The notes under the pieces are model-generated. The model was not told the DNA's origin. It was given only the letters and a program-made list of their open reading frames with translations, and did not search any database. Positions 22,459 through 31,400 of a stretch of 64,000 nucleotides of DNA are shown piece by piece; the first letter of the stretch is position 1, and the number at the start of each line of letters is the position of its first letter. The stretch lies in NCBI RefSeq assembly GCF_035083965.1, contig NC_089723.1, forward strand, positions 37,517,193-37,581,192, in the 5' to 3' direction. This stretch comes from Branchiostoma lanceolatum. Taxonomy: Eukaryota > Chordata > Leptocardii > Amphioxiformes > Branchiostomatidae. Position numbers and translations under genes: made by a program.

Positions 22459-25400
22459 ATTTTGCATGTATGTACATTTGTATGTAACTGTATGTACTAT
22501 GTGTATTGCATGCATGTGTGTATCTGTATGTGTTTGTGTTCATGATCAGGTACTGCAAAGCATGATAATGAAATCTGTGACTTTGCTTTGGCACTGCAGA
22601 ACAGTCAGAGAACAAGAATTAAAAGGCATGACACGATGATAAACTCACTAAGTGATATGAAGCAATAAGTTAAAATATAAGTTAGACTGACATCAGTGAG
22701 TAAAAATAGGGAATGCTCCCTCCATCTCCAGAGCAACGTCCTCCGACGAGATGTGCAACTTCTACATGATGTACTACACCGACCCGGTCAGGGGCGCCAC
22801 CTTCAAGGAGTGCTCCTACCCCGGAGACGTTGACTTCTTCGCAGACATCCCCGCCACTTCCCTGGTCGTTCCGGACTCCCCTGAGGGAGGGGGGCTGAAG
22901 GAGGGGTGGGAGGACCATGTCCACATGCACCACCATCATGGCCATGGCATGGGGGAGGAGGACATGACTGGTAGGTGTTTGTTTGTTTGTTTGTTGTTTG
23001 GACTCCCCTGAGGGAGGGGGGCTGAAGGAAGGGTGGGAGGACCACGTGCACATGCACCACCATCACAGCCATGGCATGGGGGAGGAGGACATGACTGGTA
23101 GGTGTTTGTTTGTTTGTTTGTTGTTTGGACTCCCCTGAGGGAGGGGGGCTGAAGGAAGGGTGGGAGGACCACGTCCACATGCACCACCACCACAGCCATG
23201 GCATGGGGGAGGAGGACATGACTGGTAGGTGTTTGTTTGTTTGTTTGTTGTTTGGATGCCCCGGAGGGTGGGGGTCTGAAGGAAGGGTGGGAGGACCACG
23301 TACACATGCACCACCATCACAGCCATGGTATGGGGGAGGAGGACATGACTGGTAGGTGGTGTATTTTAGGTTTGTGGTCTGTAGTACAGGGGTAATATAT
23401 TGGAATTGCATGCATGTATTTACATTCTGTCCATAGGATCTTATATAAAAACAGTCAAACCTGCACAAGAGACCACCTCTACATATGGACCAGCTGGCCA
23501 ATGTGACCATATTTGGTGGTCCCTTGGGAAATTTTCCCATGGACACAAGCACTATGTCTATAGTGACCACCTGTCTGAATTGACAAGATTTCATTGGTCC
23601 TGAGTGGATGGGCAGTTTTGACTGTAACTAACAACTAACTGGACAGGTATAGAAATTGTTCCTGAGCAGCCTTCAGAACCCCTCAGCTTCTCCTATTGGG
23701 TCAGCTTATTGTTAGTGACTTGAACTTTCCTTAACCCTCTCCCTGCTGCCTATAACCCCATAACTAACGGTGAATTGGTAGCCAAACAGCTACTTTAGTG
23801 TGCTAACAATTGATTTAAAAAACACAGCTAACACTTCTTCTTCTGTCGCTGCATCTTTCCTCTCACGCCTGCTTGTCTCCGAAGGAAGCTTGTATCTGCC
23901 TGACCTTCCTGTCTTACCGTACGACATCGCTCCGGAAAACTTGTTGAGCGAGCTGTACAGCCTCTACACAGGTTAAGACTTAAATGGTTTTAGATGCCGT
24001 ATGTTGTATGCATTTTCTCACTCTAAATCTCTGATCTGTGTTCGTATATCTGTATGTGTATGTTGTATATATACATGTATGTCTGGTACAGTCAAACCTG
24101 CAGCCTGTTGAATTCCCCAATTAGATTAATGGCTGCTTCTGGGCTGGGTGCCACTGTCAATCAATTTTGGTTATTGAGAGGGGTGTAATAGCCCCATGGG
24201 AGCAAAAACAGTGGTTGATGTTTGGGTTAGAAAATTGGTTGCTTCACCCCAATAAAGCTAAATCAGTCATCCTCAACTGAGCTGAAGCATATTGCCCAAT
24301 AAGGGGCTAACAGGCATCACAAGAGCAGTTTTAGTCCAGGCAAGCCAACCGATTTGATGATGATGAGGTATCACAATCACAATAGACTCAAACTCTAACT
24401 GTACACAGGGATGGACGAATCAACCACAGGAAAGTCCTCTACATCTACATCAACCAAAACTCTGGCTCCGCCCCAGCAAAATATAACAACAGAGCAAAAT
24501 GAGGGACAACTCGAGAGAATCACGGAGAAGACGAAGACCGTTGTGAGAGAGCCGCACCAGAGTACTGAGACAGGTGTCAGTCAGGGTGGGGATTCAGGAC
24601 AGGCCAGCTCAGAGTCTCAGTCAACGGCAGGTTCTCAGTCATCACTACATACAGGTGTGTGTTCACTGTAGTATTGTTTTCAAATTGTATGATATCTTAA
24701 TTGCATAGCATTTTGTATGGAGTGTTGTATTGTGTAAGTCATAAGTGTGGTGCACAATGCCATGACCAGCAATTAGTGCCAAGATTGTCACAGTGTTGCT
24801 GCATGATTCAAATAAACTTATAAGTCAAAGTCAATCAGACTCAAAGGTGTGTGCACTTGTTTTAGAAATTTGTTTTAGACACTTATTTTAGAAATGTTTA
24901 GGAATCATACCCCAACAAATTTCAACTTTGAAGAACAGCCAAGTCATTAAGAAAAAGATTACATACTGCTTTCTCTGCTTAGCACTCAGCACTTACAGTG
25001 TATGAGGAAGAGTATGAGAGTTAAAACAGTGTAGTGACCTGTGTGGCCCAAGGGCTATTGACATAGCCACTGCCCTTGTACACTGAAAGATGTGTGAAGG
25101 ATTTTAACTTTAATTAGCAAACTAACTAAAAGAGAACTTGCAACATGTACCTTTTCTGTCCTGCAGAGTTGAGATTGGTGGAAGGATGGCCAGACAAATC
25201 ACTGGGCAGTCTTGGCCAGGTGGCAGGAGTGGGGATGGACAGCAGCGGCAACGTGGTCATCTTCCACAGGGGCGACCATGTCTGGGACGCTTGGTGAGAC
25301 TCACTATAATAACAACACCTGTCCAGATTCTGTCTGTACTGTACTGTTCTGTATCTGTATTGCTAGTATAACTGCCCTTCGGTATAACACAGCAGCTTTG

Positions 25401-28400
25401 CAGGCATGCAGTGTGATAAGCCTCACAAAATACTGTCAAATATGTACCAGACCCCATTCGTAACAGTCCAGTATTTACAAATCAGGATCCAACTTGGCAT
25501 GGGATTGATCCCTATTCACAAATCCTGGTATAAACAGGGTCCAAGTGAACACCTCTACATGTACATAAGGCCAATGTGACCACTTTTTGCTGGTCCCTTA
25601 GATGATTTTCCCAATGATACAAGCATTAAGAATCCTGTCTATAGTGACCACCTGTCCACATAGACCAGATCTTATTGGTGAATTTTGAACTGCATTTGAA
25701 ATATAAGTGCCCTTCCTGTTTGATGTAGTACTTGAAAATTGTTATCTGTTTTCAGAATTGTATATATATATTATTTGTTTCTTTGCAGGACTTTTGACTC
25801 CAGAAGACAGTACAGAGAGAAAGACAAGGGCCCCATCGGCACCGACACGGTCATCTCACTCAGCCCGCAGACAGGGAAGCCTGTTCATCAATGGGGAAGG
25901 GACTTGTGAGTTATCTAAGTTAACATTAATTTCTATATACATGTATACAAGATAGCCGAGTCCGTGTTTCAGGGACTCCCTACCTCAGAGTCTGGACCAA
26001 GAGGTTGGGGTTTTGAATCTTGGCTGTCAGCACTCATTTGTTGTTGTTCATAATAAGATATCTATTCAACATTTTTGATTCTGCTTGTTGTTCTGGGATT
26101 TTGTAAGTTTTCTGAACAATCACTTGCTTTTGGCAAAGTGTAAAAAGCTTCTCACTCACTGGCTCACTATTCATTTTACCGGTATCGTCTGTTTTTCCTT
26201 GTCTCTCATCAGTAAAACTTTAATTTCTTGCATCTCTTGTCACTAGGTCAGATGTGTATGATTGTACAAAGTGATAAATTTCAAAGTGTATCTCTCTTTT
26301 TCATTTTGTCGCTGGTCAGACCATCTCATGGTTATGTTCCTGTTGTTTCCCAGCTTCTACCTCCCCCATGGACTTACCCTTGACCATGAGGACAATGTGT
26401 GGGTGACTGATGTTGCCATGCACCAGGTACGACTTGTTCTGTCACTGCACAACACAGAGAGAACATTATCTACCAACAAAGCTTTTGATAATCCATCGTA
26501 TTTGACTATGGACTGCAAATTAGGGGGAAAAGGGAGATTTTTTCAGTGTATTAATTAAGTTAGTGGTTGAAATACTGCTGTATTATGAATTATAGGCTCT
26601 GTGTATAAATATCTATCTCTGCACGTAAAAAAAAACTTTTCGAGAAGAGAAGGGGTGACCTGGTGTGCTTGGCTGAAAGCGCAAGCCATAGATGATAGAG
26701 AAGCCTCATTGCACTACTACATGTAGCTACAGGTGTTCACTATAGACATGATGCTTGAGACAGTGGGAAAAATCATCTTAGGGACCACCAAAAAGTGATC
26801 ACTAAAATAGGTAGTCCTTAATATGTAGTGGAAACTTTTATTGTAGGTTTGACTCTACTTGAAAAAAAGATTGAAGTTGAAGATGACTGATTTACCTTTA
26901 CCACAAGCCATTATCATGACCACTTCACTCATCTTCGCCCTGCCAGGTGTTTAAGTTTGCCCCCGGGGGAGGGGAGAGACCACTGCTGACCCTGGGGGAG
27001 AGGTTTGTGCCCAACTGGAGCACGGACCACTTCTGCCAGCCCACAGACGTGGCGGTGGAGAAGTCAGGGGACTTCTATGTGTCGGACGGGTACGTGGCAA
27101 CTCTTTACCTTAGCCAAGAAGGTTATATTTTAGGTGCTGTTTGTCTTTGTGTGGATGTGTGGACAGCATAACTTGAGACGTTGTGGATGGTTCTTTATGA
27201 TATTTGGTTTGTCAGGGGACGTCTATGTGTCAGACAGGTACGTGGCAACTTTTGTTTCGTTTGTAATTGTACTTCTCTCTCTTTGTCATTCTTTGAGCTT
27301 AACGTTATGTTATCCACCAAAACAGAAGAGTCTTTATTCATTTATCAATCTTTGATACATATGCATGGGTAGTCCCTTCAGCTGAATAGGGCTGATTTTC
27401 AAGGGAGCCCATATCATAACAATTAGTAAACAAAGTACAAACTTGAAGTAACTTACATTGTAAGTCTTAGATCAAAACTGAAACAAAATTCAATATTGCA
27501 CAATCTATACAAAGCAAATTAACAGTGACAATGGTAAATCAGAAATTTGTCAAAAATGAATTATAGCATAATGATATGATAAAGGTATATCTTCTTTCCA
27601 ACCAACAGTGGTTGTCAAAAAAACATTCAATTTTGATAATTAGTAATTGAGGATTTTTATAACAAGAGATAGGTGACAGTGTTTAGGTATTATAAAAAGG
27701 AGGAAGCTAATTATCATCGCCGAGTACTTGTACTCGGAGAAGATTATGTTTTCGGTTGAGAAATCTGTTGGGTTGGTCTGTATGTATGTCAAGAGCATAA
27801 CTCAAGAAAGCTTCGATGAATCTTTATGAGTTTTGGTAGGTGTGTAGTGATTGTGCAAAGGAAGGTCAATTTCGAAAATGGTTCACCTTACGTTTTTCAA
27901 CAGTACTGCAGCGTACTTTGCATTTTTTTGTGTTTGTATGTAGGCAAAAAAAGTGACGGAAACGTTGATGGATCTTCATGACTTTTTGTAGTTGTGTAGA
28001 TGTTGTAGAAACGGAGGTCAAGTTCGAAAATGATCTATCTGGCGCTTTCCTACAGAACTGCAGCATGCTTTGTGTGTACGTGAGTTTGTATGTCGCCAAC
28101 ATAACTTGAGGAGCTGTTGACGGCTGTGCATGATATTAAGTGGATAGGTAGGGGTGTCAAAGAGGAAGGTCAAGTTCGATTATGGGCCTCCTAGCGGATA
28201 TCTAAGGTACTGCAGCGGAGCTTCAAAGTTTGAGGCCAAATTTTCGGGAGGCGTCAGGTTCATCATTTTTAGGTGGTAGATAGCTTCTGGAACAGCAAGT
28301 GAGTGGTGTAAATTAAGGCCCCCTAGCTGCTTGTTTGGAACTGCAGTTGGCATTTTTTTGTTACCTTTGGAGACGAATAAATCCAGCAGGGATTTATGGA

Positions 28401-31400
28401 TTATCATAATTTATGGCATGTGAATAGTTTGGGTGATGCTTTACATTATTGAATACTTATCATGCAAATAAGGAAATAATTTGCATAATAAATGAGGAAA
28501 GTTTATCAATTCTCCAAAAGCTTGTAGTCAAATTTCATGCAAGTGCTATAGTCATGATTTTTATGTGGTTTATAGCTCTTGGGGCAGGGAGTAAGTGATG
28601 TAAGTTTAGACCCCCTAGTGACTTGCTTAGAACTGCAGTGGGCTTCTTTTATGTTACCTTAGGAGGCAAATATCTCGGGTAGGATTTGATGAATTTGCAT
28701 TGTTTTTGACAGGTAGCTTATTGAGGTAATGATAAACAAATCTATATGAAATTGTACTCAGGGTCTAATTAAGTGGCGAAATAGGCTTGTTTATAATTGC
28801 GTTAAAGTACCTCTTGTCGACCTACATCTAAGGACAACACCTGTTTGTCACTTGGGCTCAAGATTGATGCTCTGCATTCCTTATATGGGTCAGGCAGCAC
28901 CACATCACCCGCTTGGGGGGAGCTAACATCAACAAACACAGGACGTCAATCCTACACAGCTCCATACAAGTAGATACCACAGTAACTAAACTATCGACCA
29001 CAGTCAACAGCATTAACATCTACAGACCACACTCCTTGCCTGAAGCAGCCTTTATCGATAGACTACAAAAACGTCATGCATCAAGTTCCAAGTGCCATCT
29101 TGACAATTATCCTTGGTGATTTCAATTTCGACCTCTTCCTCCCCAAATCCTTATAATTCGTAACGGGACAGTTCAAGCTCCACTGACAATAGTACCCTTC
29201 TAGATCACGTTTTATGTCCGTAGACATGTACAAGACAGTATCAGAGTTACTGTAATCATCATCATCTTCTGTGTTGCCTTAATATAACAACAAACTGTCA
29301 ATTGATAGACTCAACTTAATATATGAGGTAACATTATAAACATAATTGATTTAAGAACTCTATAAAAACACCGCACTCTGCACTCTTTATAGAAACCCTT
29401 GCTTATTCGGCGAAGATATGTGTTCGTGGAACTCTAGTTGTTTTTCATATACATTGTATTGTGTTTCCTCCACAGATACTGTAACAGCAGAATTCTGAAG
29501 TTTGACAGCACAGGGAAACTTCTGGCAGTTCTAGGAGAAGTTTCACATGATGCTGCACGTAAGTGTTGCCTTGCTTCTGTCCCAAGCACTTGTATGTGTT
29601 AGTAGTCATCTTTGAAGCTACATAACGATCACTTGTGCCAGAGATCAGAATGCTATTTTTAAAGAATTGGGATTTGTTTTCAAATTGCTACTTATAAATA
29701 GAAGCCTTACTCTACCTCTCACAAAGAGACCACATTTCAAGCAGCATTTCAGTCTAAGCTAGCAGCTAAAAACTTAATCATAAATTCATTTTAAGAAGAC
29801 AGCTTCACCTTATAAGTCGAATGAGGAAATAGGTTTTACATGACATTGTCCATTGTAAGTGCCTTTCCCAAGGGCGCAACACTTGCCAGGAATTGGAATT
29901 CAGAACCTTCCATCAACCTTGAGTAAAATGTAAGATGTCCAAATTTGAATAAATTGATGGAAGTTTGTACAAGATGACAGAAAAAAGAAGACTATTTGTA
30001 GGATTTTTCCGTCAATGGGAATTGGGATGATAGAAAAAAATTTAAGCTAGTTAGAATAGAGCCCTGCAACAACCCTAACCACAAGACATCTTTACCACCC
30101 CCTTCCAGCTGACCAAGGCTTCGCCCTGGGCACACAAATGGTCATCCCTCACAGCCTGGCGCTGGCAGAGGACAAGCAGCAGCTGTGCACGGCCGACCGA
30201 GAGAATGGGAGGGTGGTCTGTTTCAGCACCGTGACTGGGAAACCCGTACGCACCATCCAGCATCCCGAGTTCGGAGATAGGCTGTTCGCTATCAGCTACA
30301 GTCCTTCACAAGGTATTCATTTATTAACCTTCTCCCTGCTGCCTAGCTATATAACCAATACAAATTTGGTGTTAAAAGGCTACTTTAAGGAGGCTGAAGG
30401 TTAAAAGAAGCTTCAGATAAATTGAGGGAGACTGTTTGCTAAAACTACTAACAGTCCTTCACAAGGTACTGTAAATTAATTTATTTTCGCAGGAACTTAA
30501 TTTGGGATAGAAGGGGAAAGGAGATTTTTGTCTTACTCATTGAGGTGTTACAAATTTGTTTTTCCCTAGAACTATTGTAGAGTGTAACTCCTTGCCACTA
30601 GACATCCTCATTACTATAGTAGATAGTTTTAAACAATGCTTACAATGCTTAGTTATATGTGCAAAGTTTAGATGTGACAGGCCATTCAGTGTAAGATAAC
30701 CAGCTGCTTCCGCGCCATGTGCCTGCGAAGCTGGTTTGTTATACTGAACGGCTATATAGATACAGATACAGATACTATGCTTGGGTCAACTGCAACTGCA
30801 CAAATGATCTGAAGGACCAGCATAAAGTGGTCACATTCGCCACATAAGAGGACAAACGAATACAAGTAACACAATTATCGCACAATTGTTATGTTACTTT
30901 TTCAGGACACATGTCTTTGACTTACTACCGGTAATTGACTTATTTATCTGACACATTATATCTTCCTCTGCTGCAGGTGGCCTCCTCCATGCTGTTAATG
31001 GCCCCACGGACCCCCCCACCACTCCTGTGCAGGGATTTACCATGAGGTTTGGGGATGGGGAGATACTCGATACATGGCCTGATCAGGTACATGTAGGGAC
31101 TGCAAAAACTTCATTACAACACTTATCTTAAATTGTCATTGTTTAAGTCATACCGGTAACTCCAGCTCAATAATAGCCTGGATGCCAGACTGTTTCCAGT
31201 GCCTATAGTATACCAAGGCCAGCTTATGACCAACAAGCCCCTAAGGAAACTTTACCATTCAATGACAAAAAAAATTTGAAAAGGACATTTTATGGTAATT
31301 TTCAACGATGTTGCGAGTCTTGTAAATTGTCAGATTAATTGTCTGGAAATATGAAGGTTAAACTGGGTTTAGCTTATTTCAGCAACCAGGTAAATGAAAG

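Noticed and set aside
22156..22639. Cys/Val-rich and Thr/His-rich ORFs
   Set aside because: They are translations of a TG microsatellite in a PAM intron.
22803..23594. 263-codon minus-strand Pro/His-rich ORF
   Set aside because: Antisense to PAM exon 11 and its 127-bp tandem copies; the repeat structure explains the open frame.
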